NCBI GenBank assembly: GCA_934162535.1
Contig: CAKPJC010000005.1
Location: 1 to 64,000, forward strand
Origin: an uncultured Clostridia bacterium
GTDB lineage: Bacteria; Bacillota; Clostridia; TANB77; CAG-508
DNA: 64,000 nt
Reading direction: 5' to 3'
The position numbers were made by a program, and so were the translations under genes. This document shows positions 35,391 through 44,016 of this stretch, piece by piece. Within the stretch, counting starts at the first letter, position 1; every line of letters starts with the position of its first letter. The notes below the pieces were generated by a model that saw nothing but the letters and a program-made list of their open reading frames with translations, searched no databases and was not told the origin of the DNA.

Positions 35391-35978
35391 ATGAAAAAAA
35401 CTAAAAAGAATTATGTAGCTATAGCATTAGTTGTAGTATTATTAGCATTAGCTGTTGGTTATGCAGCATTTGCGCAACAATTAACAATAACAGGTACTGC
35501 AAAAGCATCTGGAAAATGGGATGTAAAATTTACTAGTGCAGAGATTACAAATTCAATAGTAGAAGACACAACTGCAAACACTGCGACTGTTAATACTGAT
35601 GGAAAATCTGTAGATGTATCTGTTAATTTAGCAACACCAGGAGATGGTTCAAATATAAAAGCAATCATTACAAATGCTGGTACAGTAAAAGCTAAAATAG
35701 CAGATAATGGATTTAAAATCGAAGGAACAAATGGATCAACATTTACAGATGAAGGAAATGGAGTTTATAAATGTGGTGCAGTATTAGTAAAAGTTCCAAC
35801 AGTTGCTGATGGAACAATACTAGATGCTAATGGAACACATACATTTGAATTTTCAGTTGAATGGGATCCAACAGTAGGAACTTTAGATGCAGACCAAACA
35901 GCTAACTTTAAAATCACATTTGATTATGAACAAGCTGGAATAAATGGAACATTTAATGGTGTACAAAACTTCAACTAA
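35391..35978 (+). CDS. TasA/camelysin-like exported matrix protein
   Basis: The 195-residue protein has a SipW-type signal (KKTKKNYVAIALVVVLLALAVGYAAFA) and a beta-rich mature part starting QQLTITGTAKASGKWDVKF. It is Thr/Asn-rich and has many DGT/NGT turns, as in TasA and camelysin proteins, which form extracellular fibres or matrix. It is directly followed by a SipW-like signal peptidase and a DUF5305 protein, the characteristic set. Codon use is regular and the ribosome site (AGGAGGG) strong, suggesting high expression. A paralogue lies at 7470. Confidence 0.8.
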   Translation: MKKTKKNYVAIALVVVLLALAVGYAAFAQQLTITGTAKASGKWDVKFTSAEITNSIVEDTTANTATVNTDGKSVDVSVNLATPGDGSNIKAIITNAGTVKAKIADNGFKIEGTNGSTFTDEGNGVYKCGAVLVKVPTVADGTILDANGTHTFEFSVEWDPTVGTLDADQTANFKITFDYEQAGINGTFNGVQNFN

Positions 35979-35985
35979 AATTAAT

Positions 35986-36016
35986 AAAAGGCAATAACAT
36001 AACCATATTGCCTTTT
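35986..36016 (+). terminator. Terminator after the TasA-like gene
   Basis: AAAAGGCAATA (35986-35996) pairs with TATTGCCTTTT (36006-36016). It lies inside the locus, so the signal peptidase gene is probably expressed at a lower level by read-through. Confidence 0.88.
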
Positions 36017-36025
36017 ACACAATTT

Positions 36026-36061
36026 TTATATTATGGGAGGTAAAAATCTCCCATAATATAA
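36026..36061 (+). promoter_or_regulatory. Perfect 14-bp hairpin between the TasA-like gene and sipW
   Basis: TTATATTATGGGAG pairs without mismatch with CTCCCATAATATAA across an 8-nt loop. There is no T run, and it follows the terminator directly. It could be an mRNA stability element, processing site or second termination signal. Confidence 0.7.
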
Positions 36062-36096
36062 GAACTGTAATTATAAATATGAAAAGGTAGAAAGAT

Positions 36097-37275
36097 ATGC
36101 AAAAAAATAAAAAAGCAACAGTAACAATGATTGCAATTATATTTGCATATGGATTATTATCACAATTTGTTCTATCAACAAAAATAAATACAATATATAC
36201 ATATATAATTAATCCCATAATATGGATAGCAATTGCAATATTTTTAAGATATGTATTAGGAAAGCAATATGAAACCAAAAAATTAAAAAAAGAAATAATT
36301 ACATACTCATTTATTGCAGTACTAGCATATATAATCACGTACTTAATATCAGGTTTGTTTATAACATTTGGAAAAAATCCATATTCTAGAACACTGATAG
36401 GAGTTGTAACAAATATATGGATATTTGGCACAGTAATAATAGCAAGAGAATATATAAGGTATAGATTAATAAATAATTCATATGAAAAAGAAAAAGTAAA
36501 AATTGCAATACTAATATCAATTGTATATATAATATTAGACATAAATTTAAAAAACATAATTGGAGCAAAAATAAGTGCAATATTTATAATGGAAATATTA
36601 GCAAGTGTAGTATTGCCATTAGCGATGAAAAACTTATTATACTCTTATATGGCGATAAATGCTAGTTATATACCAGCAATTATATATGAAATGGGAATAA
36701 ACCTATACCTATGGTTATCTCCAATATTACCAAATTCACCATGGATTATGACAGCAATAATAGAGTGTGTGATACCATTAATACTATTTCTATATATTCG
36801 CTATGAAAAAAACAAAAAAGATATATACAGAACAAAAGAAAATCTAATGAACTCAGACCCAAGGAATATCATTCCACTTTCAATATGTATAATACTTGCG
36901 ATATGGTTTGCAATAGGAATATTTACAATAAAACCTATAGCAATTGCAACAGGAAGTATGGAGCCAGAACTAAAAGTTGGAGATGTAGCAATAATAAAAA
37001 AATCTAATGCAAATGATATACAAGAAGGAGACATTATTGAATACAAAATGGAAGGATATACTGTAGTTCATAGAGTTAAAAATAAAACACAAAAAAAAGG
37101 TCAATTTACATTTATAACACAAGGAGACAATAATGACCAAGAAGATAGATACCCTGTGTCAGAGGACCAATTAATAGGAAAAGTAATATTCAAAATAAGA
37201 TATATAGGATTTCCTGCAATATTCTTACACAATTTGAGTGCAGAACAACAAATAGAGGTTGAAACAGGTAAATAA
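36097..37275 (+). CDS. sipW: SipW-like (ER-type) signal peptidase I with a large N-terminal membrane domain
   Basis: The 392-residue protein has about eight membrane helices in the first 270 residues, then a signal peptidase domain: ATGSMEPELKVGD with the catalytic Ser, and YTVVHRVKNK with His in place of the Lys of bacterial-type enzymes. The Ser-His pair is the mark of ER-type (S26B) peptidases such as SipW, which process TasA-like proteins. The membrane part is much larger than in Bacillus SipW. It should cleave the proteins at 35391 and possibly 7470. Confidence 0.85.
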   Translation: MQKNKKATVTMIAIIFAYGLLSQFVLSTKINTIYTYIINPIIWIAIAIFLRYVLGKQYETKKLKKEIITYSFIAVLAYIITYLISGLFITFGKNPYSRTLIGVVTNIWIFGTVIIAREYIRYRLINNSYEKEKVKIAILISIVYIILDINLKNIIGAKISAIFIMEILASVVLPLAMKNLLYSYMAINASYIPAIIYEMGINLYLWLSPILPNSPWIMTAIIECVIPLILFLYIRYEKNKKDIYRTKENLMNSDPRNIIPLSICIILAIWFAIGIFTIKPIAIATGSMEPELKVGDVAIIKKSNANDIQEGDIIEYKMEGYTVVHRVKNKTQKKGQFTFITQGDNNDQEDRYPVSEDQLIGKVIFKIRYIGFPAIFLHNLSAEQQIEVETGK

Positions 37276-37304
37276 TAAACAAAAGCGAAAAAAGGAGGAG
37301 AAAA

Positions 37305-38369
37305 ATGAGAGCAAAAAAGAAAAAAAGCAAAATAAAAATGCGTAAATCAACAAGAATTGCATATATAATAATAGCTTGTATTTTATTTGCAATATCTTCA
37401 TTTACTCTATTTGGATCTTTCCTTGGAGGCAAAACTGACAAAACAAAAGAAGAAATATATTCATATACAAACAAATTTAATTATGGCTATCAAGTAAATT
37501 TAGTACCCAATAAATATATAGAAAATAAAACATTAGGAATGAATGAAAAAGCATATATTACAGACTTGATAGATAATATAGGATTAGATTTAGGGTATAA
37601 TTATCAATCAGATACCAAATCAACAATTAAATATAAATATAGTATAAAAGGTGTATTATCAGGTGTATATACTAAAGATGGTAATGAACAAAAAGTATGG
37701 AATAAAGAATATACAATAAAGGAACTTACAGAAGATACTATAATTGACAAAGGATTTTCAATAAAAGAAAATGTCAAACTTGACTTAAAAGATCAAAATA
37801 AATTAGTAAAAGACTTTGAACAAGATATTGGAATAAGTCTTGATGCTAAATACAATGTATATTTTGAGGTACAGACTAATACTGAAATTGACGGAGAACA
37901 AGTAGAAAATAAATATATTTCTTCTGTATCAGTTGAATTAGGTAAGAAAACAACAACAATTGAAGGAGAAAACAATAAAGAAGATAAACAATATGTTTCA
38001 AAAGAAATTATACATCAAGCAGGTATAAGCTCAGTAACAAAGATATTTAATATAATACTATTTATAATATCAGTAATAATGTTAAATTACTTGACAACAA
38101 AAACAGTGGGAATGAATAAAACAAGAAATGAATTTAGACAAGAATTAAATAGAATATTACGTTTATGCCAAGACAAACTTGTACAAGTAAGTAGTAAACT
38201 GGAAGTTGACGCAGTTAATGTAATAGATGTAAAAGATTTTGGAGAAATTGTAAAGGTTTCAGAAGAATTATTTAAACCAATATTATATTGGGTATCACCT
38301 AGAAATGATGAAGCATGGTTTACTGTTATGAGCCATGGAGTATCATATAGATATATATTGAAAAAATAA
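37305..38369 (+). CDS. DUF5305-family membrane protein
   Basis: The 354-residue protein has a basic N-terminus, a membrane helix (about 17-40), an outer beta-rich domain (about 50-220, with YSYTNKFNYGYQVNLVPN and EIDGEQVENKYISSVSVEL), a second membrane helix (about 245-262) and a cytoplasmic domain ending in YRYILKK. This is the DUF5305 pattern found with SipW/TasA-like loci in Firmicutes and archaea. Its role is unknown, presumably in export or assembly of the fibre protein. Confidence 0.75.
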   Translation: MRAKKKKSKIKMRKSTRIAYIIIACILFAISSFTLFGSFLGGKTDKTKEEIYSYTNKFNYGYQVNLVPNKYIENKTLGMNEKAYITDLIDNIGLDLGYNYQSDTKSTIKYKYSIKGVLSGVYTKDGNEQKVWNKEYTIKELTEDTIIDKGFSIKENVKLDLKDQNKLVKDFEQDIGISLDAKYNVYFEVQTNTEIDGEQVENKYISSVSVELGKKTTTIEGENNKEDKQYVSKEIIHQAGISSVTKIFNIILFIISVIMLNYLTTKTVGMNKTRNEFRQELNRILRLCQDKLVQVSSKLEVDAVNVIDVKDFGEIVKVSEELFKPILYWVSPRNDEAWFTVMSHGVSYRYILKK

Positions 38370-38375
38370 AATTGA

Positions 38376-38410
38376 AAAGCTTTGATTAGTTGAATAATCA
38401 AAGCTTTTTT
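38376..38410 (+). terminator. Terminator of the TasA-SipW locus
   Basis: AAAGCTTTGATTA and TAATCAAAGCTTT form a perfect 13-bp stem followed by T. Confidence 0.93.
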
Positions 38411-38471
38411 CTTGAAAAAGATTACAAAATATGATAATATAAAACAATAAAAAAGCAAGAAGGTGAGAAAA

Positions 38472-41400
38472 TTGGCAGAAGCAGAAAAAAGCAAAACAAA
38501 AAAAATAGAAGAGATATTTAGTGACTACAAAACAACAAGCAATATTGAAGAAGCACAGATAGTCAAAATAAACCTAAACAAAAAACTAAACATACTAGAA
38601 ATAGGGTTATATTCAGATGAATACATAGAAGTAAAAGAGATATGGTATTTTGAAAAATTCCTTAGAGAAAGGTTCAAATTTGAACAAACCCATATAGTAG
38701 TAAAATACAAAGAAGGAACATACATAAAAAGAATAGATGACGAATGGAAAAATATAATATGCTATATGGCACACAAATATCCATTAATGAAACCTTTACT
38801 ATTATTAAAAAGCACGATAGAATTAAAAGAAAACAATATAAATATATACATGAAAATAAAAGGAGCAGACTTCTTAAAAGCCAGAAAACTAGACAAAGAA
38901 TTAGAAAATGTAATATACCATTTATTTGGAAAAAAATATAATGTTGAAATCGAAGAAAAACTTGCAGAAGAAGTAATAAAAGAATACAAAGAAAAAACGA
39001 AAGAAATAGAAAAGCAAGCAATAGATGAGGCAATGCACAATATTGAAATGCAAACACATAAAAAGGAAGAAAACATTTCTAATGTCAACAATTACTCAGA
39101 AGCAGATATTCCTCCAATTCCTGAAGGAATATATAATGATGCAGACTATGCAATGCCAGTAGATGATGGATTAGGCTATGCACCACCAATTGAAGAATTA
39201 CCACAAGCAGAAAACATTATATTTGGAAAACCTTCAAGAGGAAAAGAGAAAAAATTAAAAATAAAAGAGATAGATGCTAACTCTGGAAAAATTACATTAG
39301 AAGGAAGAATAGTAAATGCAGAATGTAGAGAAACAAAAACAGGAAAAGGAATGTTGATTTTTGAATTATATGATGGAACAGGAATAATTACATGTAAATC
39401 ATTTGCAGAAGACGCAGGAAAAGGGAATGAAATCCTTGAAAAAATAAAAACAGCAAAAGCAGTAAAAGCAATAGGAAAAGCAGGACTTGATGCATATGCT
39501 GGAGATATAACAGTAATGGCAAATATAATATCAGAAATAAGTGATGAAGGATTACCACAAATGCCAGAAGAAGATGAAAGCACACCATTAATTTTGGGCT
39601 CATCACTTACAATAAATGAACCATTAACAAAAATTATAGACTTAGGGTTAGAATCTGGAAATGTTTGTATAGATGGAGAAATACAAGCAATGGAAGAAAA
39701 ACCAATTAAATCGGGAAAAATCATATTAAGTATAGATATATATGATGGAACAAGTACAATGACATGCAAGGCATTTTTACCAGAAAAAAATGCAAAAAAA
39801 ATAGTAAAAAGATTAAAAAATGCACCAGCAGTAAAAATTGCAGGGAAAGCTCAAATGGATTCATTCTCAAATGAATTAACAATAATGGCAAATACTATAA
39901 TTACTTCAGAAAAATTAAAAAGAGAAGTTAGAGAAGACAAAGCTGAAGTAAAAAGAGTAGAATTACATATGCACACAAAAATGAGTCAAATGGATGCAAT
40001 GACATCTGCGACAGATTTGATAAAAAGAGCAATGAAATGGGGAATGAAATCAATTGCAATAACAGACCATGGAGTAGTACAAGCATTTCCAGAAGCACAT
40101 AAATTACTTGGAAGAGATAATCCAGATATGAAAGTAATATATGGTGTTGAAGCATATCTTGTACCAGAAAAAGAAAATTCAGTAACAAATGTAAAAGGGC
40201 AAGACTTAGATACAACATATTGTGTACTTGACCTTGAAACAACAGGATTTTCAGCTGTTACGGAAAAAATAACAGAAGTTGGTATAATGAAAGTAAAAAA
40301 TGGGGAAGTAATAGATGAATTTTCGTGTTTTGTAAATCCAGAGAAGCCAATACCACAAAGAGTTGTAGAAGTAACTAATATTACTGATGATATGGTAAAA
40401 GATGCAGAAACAATTGATAAAGTATTTCCTAAAATATTAGAATTCCTTGGAGATTCTGTTGTTGTTGCACATAATGCTAAATTTGACGTTGGATTCCTAA
40501 AACAAAATGCAAAAGTACTTGGATATGATTTTGATTATACAGTATTAGATACATTAGCACTTGCAAAAGACGTATTTCCAGAAATGAAAAAATATAAATT
40601 AGGTAAAATTGCGGATGCACTTGGAATCGTTGTAGAAGTAGCACATAGAGCGTTAGATGATGTAGATACAACAGTAAAAGTATTTAATGTTATGCTGGAA
40701 AAACTTAGAAAAAGAGGAGTAACAAAATTAGAGGAGATAGACACAATAGGCAGAGATGAGGCAAGCAGAAAAGAAGAATTCAAAAAATCAAGAACATATC
40801 ATGCAATAATTTTAGCTAAAAATTACATTGGACTAAGAAACTTATATAAGTTGGTATCTTTATCACACTTACACTATTTTTATAAGAAACCAAGGATACT
40901 AAAAAGTCTATATAAAAAATATTCAGAAGGACTTATATTAGGAAGTGCCTGTGAAGCTGGAGAACTATATCAAGCAATAGAAAAAGGTGCATCAGATGAA
41001 GAAATAGAAAACATTGCAAGAGACTATGATTATTTAGAAATTCAACCAATAGGAAATAATGAATTTTTAGTAAGAGAAGAAATAGTGCCAGACAGAGAAT
41101 ATTTAAGAGATATAAATAGAAAAATAGTTGAACTAGGAGAAAAACTAAACAAACTAGTAGTTGCGACTTGTGATGTGCATTTCTTAGATCCACAAGATGA
41201 AATATATAGAAGAATTCTAGAAGCAGGGCAGGGATATAAAGACGCAGACAATCAAGCACCATTATATTTAAGAACAACAGAAGAGATGTTAGAAGAATTT
41301 AGTTACCTTGGAGAAGAAAAAGCATATGAAGTTGTAGTTACAAATACAAACAAAATATCAGACATGTGTGACAGAATAAGTCCAATATCTCCAGAAAAAT

Positions 41401-43289
41401 GTCCACCACATATACCGGGATGCGAAGAGACAATAAAAGAAATTGCATATTCAAAAGCATATGAATTATATGGAAATCCACTGCCCGAAATAGTACAAAC
41501 AAGGCTAGACAAGGAACTTGATTCTATTATAAAAAACGGATTTTCAGTTATGTATATAATAGCACAAAAATTAGTATGGAAATCTAATGAAGACGGATAT
41601 ATTGTAGGTTCGAGAGGCTCAGTAGGTTCATCATTTGTTGCAAATATGACAGGAATAACAGAAGTAAACTCACTGCCAGCACATTATAGATGTCCCAACT
41701 GCAAATATTCTGACTTCACGGATTATGGCTATCAAAATGGATTTGACTTACCAGATAAGCAATGTCCTAAATGTGGACATGCTTTAGCAAAAGATGGAAT
41801 GGACATACCATTTGAAACATTCTTAGGTTTTAATGGGGACAAAGAACCAGATATAGACTTAAACTTTTCAGGAGAATATCAAGCAAAAGCACATAAATAT
41901 ACTGAGGTTATATTTGGAAAAGGAACAACATTTAAAGCTGGAACAATAGGTACAGTTGCTGATAAAACGGCATTTGGATATGTAAAGAACTATTTTGAAG
42001 AAAGACATATACCGATAAACAAAGCAGAGATAGTGAGATTATCTCAAGGTTGTACTGGAATAAAAAGAACAACAGGACAACATCCAGGTGGAATTATAGT
42101 AGTGCCAAAAGGTAGAGAAATATATGAATTTTGTCCTGTACAACATCCGGCAGATGATCCTAATTCAGATATTATAACAACACATTTTGATTATCACTCA
42201 ATTGATGCAAACTTATTAAAACTTGACATACTTGGGCATGATGATCCAACTGTAATACGTATGTTGCAAGATATAACAGGTATTGACCCAACAAAAGTAC
42301 CATTAGATGATAAAGATACAATGTCAATATTTAGTTCAACAAAAACACTTGGAGTTACACCAGAGCAAATTCATTCAGAAGTAGGGAGTTTTGGTGTGCC
42401 AGAATTTGGAACAAAGTTTGTTAGAGGAATGTTAGTAGATACAAAGCCAAAAACATTTGATGAGTTGATCCGTATATCTGGATTATCACATGGTACAGAT
42501 GTATGGCTTGGAAATGCACAAAGTTTAATAGAAGCGGGAACAGTAACACTTAATGAAGCAATATGTTGTAGAGATGATATAATGATATATCTTATAAAAA
42601 AAGGTGTTCCTCCAAACCCAGCATTTAAAATAATGGAAACAGTTCGTAAGGGAAAAGCATTAAAAGATCCAGCTAAGTGGGAAGAATACAAATCAATGAT
42701 GAAAGAACATGATGTACCAGAATGGTATATAAAATCATGTGAAAAAATAAAATACATGTTCCCGAAAGCACATGCTGCAGCATATGTAACAAATGCATTT
42801 AGAATAGCATGGTTTAAAGTACATGAACCATTAGCATATTATGCCGCATTTTTCTCAATTAGAGCTTCAGAAGATTTTGATAGTGATGTAATGATATTTG
42901 GAAAAGAAAAAGTAAAAAATAAAATGAAAGAAATTGATTTACTTGGTAATAATGCAACACAAAAAGATAAAACAATGTACCCAGTTTTAGAATTAGTATT
43001 AGAAATGTATGAAAGAGGTTTAACATTTTTACCAATGGATTTATACAAATCAGACGCAAAAAAATTTAAAATAGAAAATGGTGCATTAAGACCACCGTTA
43101 AACAGTATACCTGGACTTGGAACAGTTGCAGCAGAGGGAATTCAAAGAGCGAGAGAAGAAGACAAATTCATGTCAATTGACGATTTAAAAATAAGAGCGA
43201 AAATAGGAGATTCTGTAACAGAATTACTAAAAAAATATAAATGCTTAGAAGGAATGAGTCAAAGTAATCAATTAAGCCTATTCGGATAA
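38472..43289 (+). CDS. polC: DNA polymerase III PolC, with a duplicated OB domain
   Basis: I choose TTG 38472 because GTG 38463 is part of the ribosome site GAAGGTG. The 1605-residue protein has an N-terminal domain (1-240), two consecutive OB-like domains (about 265-355 and 393-480), PHP (VELHMHTKMSQMDAMTS, about 495), the inserted DEDDh exonuclease (YCVLDLETTGF, about 582), a second PHP part and the polymerase core (GSRGSVGSSF, about 1045). It also has the zinc-finger pair CPNC and CPKC typical of PolC. It is the main replicative polymerase and proofreader of low-GC Gram-positives. PolC normally has one OB domain before PHP; here the unit is repeated (GKITLEGRIV and GNVCIDGEIQ starts, ELYDGTGIITCKSF and DIYDGTSTMTCKAF cores). 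Confidence 0.96.
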   Translation: MAEAEKSKTKKIEEIFSDYKTTSNIEEAQIVKINLNKKLNILEIGLYSDEYIEVKEIWYFEKFLRERFKFEQTHIVVKYKEGTYIKRIDDEWKNIICYMAHKYPLMKPLLLLKSTIELKENNINIYMKIKGADFLKARKLDKELENVIYHLFGKKYNVEIEEKLAEEVIKEYKEKTKEIEKQAIDEAMHNIEMQTHKKEENISNVNNYSEADIPPIPEGIYNDADYAMPVDDGLGYAPPIEELPQAENIIFGKPSRGKEKKLKIKEIDANSGKITLEGRIVNAECRETKTGKGMLIFELYDGTGIITCKSFAEDAGKGNEILEKIKTAKAVKAIGKAGLDAYAGDITVMANIISEISDEGLPQMPEEDESTPLILGSSLTINEPLTKIIDLGLESGNVCIDGEIQAMEEKPIKSGKIILSIDIYDGTSTMTCKAFLPEKNAKKIVKRLKNAPAVKIAGKAQMDSFSNELTIMANTIITSEKLKREVREDKAEVKRVELHMHTKMSQMDAMTSATDLIKRAMKWGMKSIAITDHGVVQAFPEAHKLLGRDNPDMKVIYGVEAYLVPEKENSVTNVKGQDLDTTYCVLDLETTGFSAVTEKITEVGIMKVKNGEVIDEFSCFVNPEKPIPQRVVEVTNITDDMVKDAETIDKVFPKILEFLGDSVVVAHNAKFDVGFLKQNAKVLGYDFDYTVLDTLALAKDVFPEMKKYKLGKIADALGIVVEVAHRALDDVDTTVKVFNVMLEKLRKRGVTKLEEIDTIGRDEASRKEEFKKSRTYHAIILAKNYIGLRNLYKLVSLSHLHYFYKKPRILKSLYKKYSEGLILGSACEAGELYQAIEKGASDEEIENIARDYDYLEIQPIGNNEFLVREEIVPDREYLRDINRKIVELGEKLNKLVVATCDVHFLDPQDEIYRRILEAGQGYKDADNQAPLYLRTTEEMLEEFSYLGEEKAYEVVVTNTNKISDMCDRISPISPEKCPPHIPGCEETIKEIAYSKAYELYGNPLPEIVQTRLDKELDSIIKNGFSVMYIIAQKLVWKSNEDGYIVGSRGSVGSSFVANMTGITEVNSLPAHYRCPNCKYSDFTDYGYQNGFDLPDKQCPKCGHALAKDGMDIPFETFLGFNGDKEPDIDLNFSGEYQAKAHKYTEVIFGKGTTFKAGTIGTVADKTAFGYVKNYFEERHIPINKAEIVRLSQGCTGIKRTTGQHPGGIIVVPKGREIYEFCPVQHPADDPNSDIITTHFDYHSIDANLLKLDILGHDDPTVIRMLQDITGIDPTKVPLDDKDTMSIFSSTKTLGVTPEQIHSEVGSFGVPEFGTKFVRGMLVDTKPKTFDELIRISGLSHGTDVWLGNAQSLIEAGTVTLNEAICCRDDIMIYLIKKGVPPNPAFKIMETVRKGKALKDPAKWEEYKSMMKEHDVPEWYIKSCEKIKYMFPKAHAAAYVTNAFRIAWFKVHEPLAYYAAFFSIRASEDFDSDVMIFGKEKVKNKMKEIDLLGNNATQKDKTMYPVLELVLEMYERGLTFLPMDLYKSDAKKFKIENGALRPPLNSIPGLGTVAAEGIQRAREEDKFMSIDDLKIRAKIGDSVTELLKKYKCLEGMSQSNQLSLFG

Positions 43290-43375
43290 AATTGCAAGAA
43301 ACGAGTGAATGCTAATAGAAGGTTTATGAGTAAAACCTATATAAAAACTCAAATTCATTAATAAGGATATAGAAA

Positions 43376-43678
43376 ATGTTTGAAAACGCAATAAATATAG
43401 GTTATATTTTTTCTGTAAAAAATATAATTATATATCTGATAATAATAAATCTAATCGGATTTTATATGATGTGGTCTGATAAGAGAAGAGCAAAATGGGG
43501 AAAATGGAGAATTCCAGAGAACACATTATTTATGGTTACAGCATTAGGTGGAGGAATTGGAACCATTGCCGGAATGTATACATTTAGGCACAAGACTAAG
43601 AAATTGAAGTTTACAATAGGATTACCAGCAATATTAATATTAGAAATTATATTATGTATATATTTGAATTGGATTTAA
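43376..43678 (+). CDS. DUF1294-family membrane protein
   Basis: This 100-residue protein has two or three membrane helices. It carries the family signature MMWSDKRRAKWGKWRIPENTL, then GGGIGTIAGMYTFRHKTKK. DUF1294 proteins are small membrane proteins of unknown function. It follows polC by 86 bp, with no obvious link. Confidence 0.85.
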   Translation: MFENAINIGYIFSVKNIIIYLIIINLIGFYMMWSDKRRAKWGKWRIPENTLFMVTALGGGIGTIAGMYTFRHKTKKLKFTIGLPAILILEIILCIYLNWI

Positions 43679-43682
43679 TAAC

Positions 43683-43723
43683 AACCCCTATTATTAGACG
43701 AAAATGTTTAATATAGGGGTTTA
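43683..43723 (+). terminator. Terminator after the DUF1294 gene
   Basis: AACCCCTAT (43683-43691) pairs with ATAGGGGTT (43713-43721), with T after it. Confidence 0.75.
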
Positions 43724-43784
43724 ACTTAGATCAGAACAAGTTACATAATAATACATAAAATATACTAATAAATGTAAAGAGTTG

Positions 43785-43866
43785 TTATCAACAATTAATT
43801 GTGAATAATATGTAAAAAGAATGTGGCTATTTCAAGTTATTCACAGGGTTATCCACAGTTTCCACA
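43785..43866 (+). promoter_or_regulatory. Cluster of DnaA-box-like sequences
   Basis: Within 82 bp are TTATCAACA (43785), TGTGAATAA (43800, reverse of TTATTCACA), TTATTCACA (43837), the perfect DnaA box TTATCCACA (43849) and the weaker TTTCCACA (43859). The rest of the gap (43724-44016) is AT-rich and has no gene. It may be a DnaA-binding regulatory or titration site; an origin is less likely because no dnaA, dnaN or rpmH is near. Confidence 0.6.
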
Positions 43867-44016
43867 GTTTGCATATAAAAACAGTGTGTAAACTATAACG
43901 TAAACATAAAATTAAAATTAGACTTTGAAAAGCAAAAAAACTTGCATAATTTAAAATAAAATTATATAATATGTAAGTAAAAATAAATGGAATAATAATA
44001 AAGGATTGATGATAAA

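Noticed and set aside
43785..43866. Chromosomal origin of replication
   Set aside because: No dnaA, dnaN, recF, gyrB or rpmH nearby. DnaA boxes alone are not enough.
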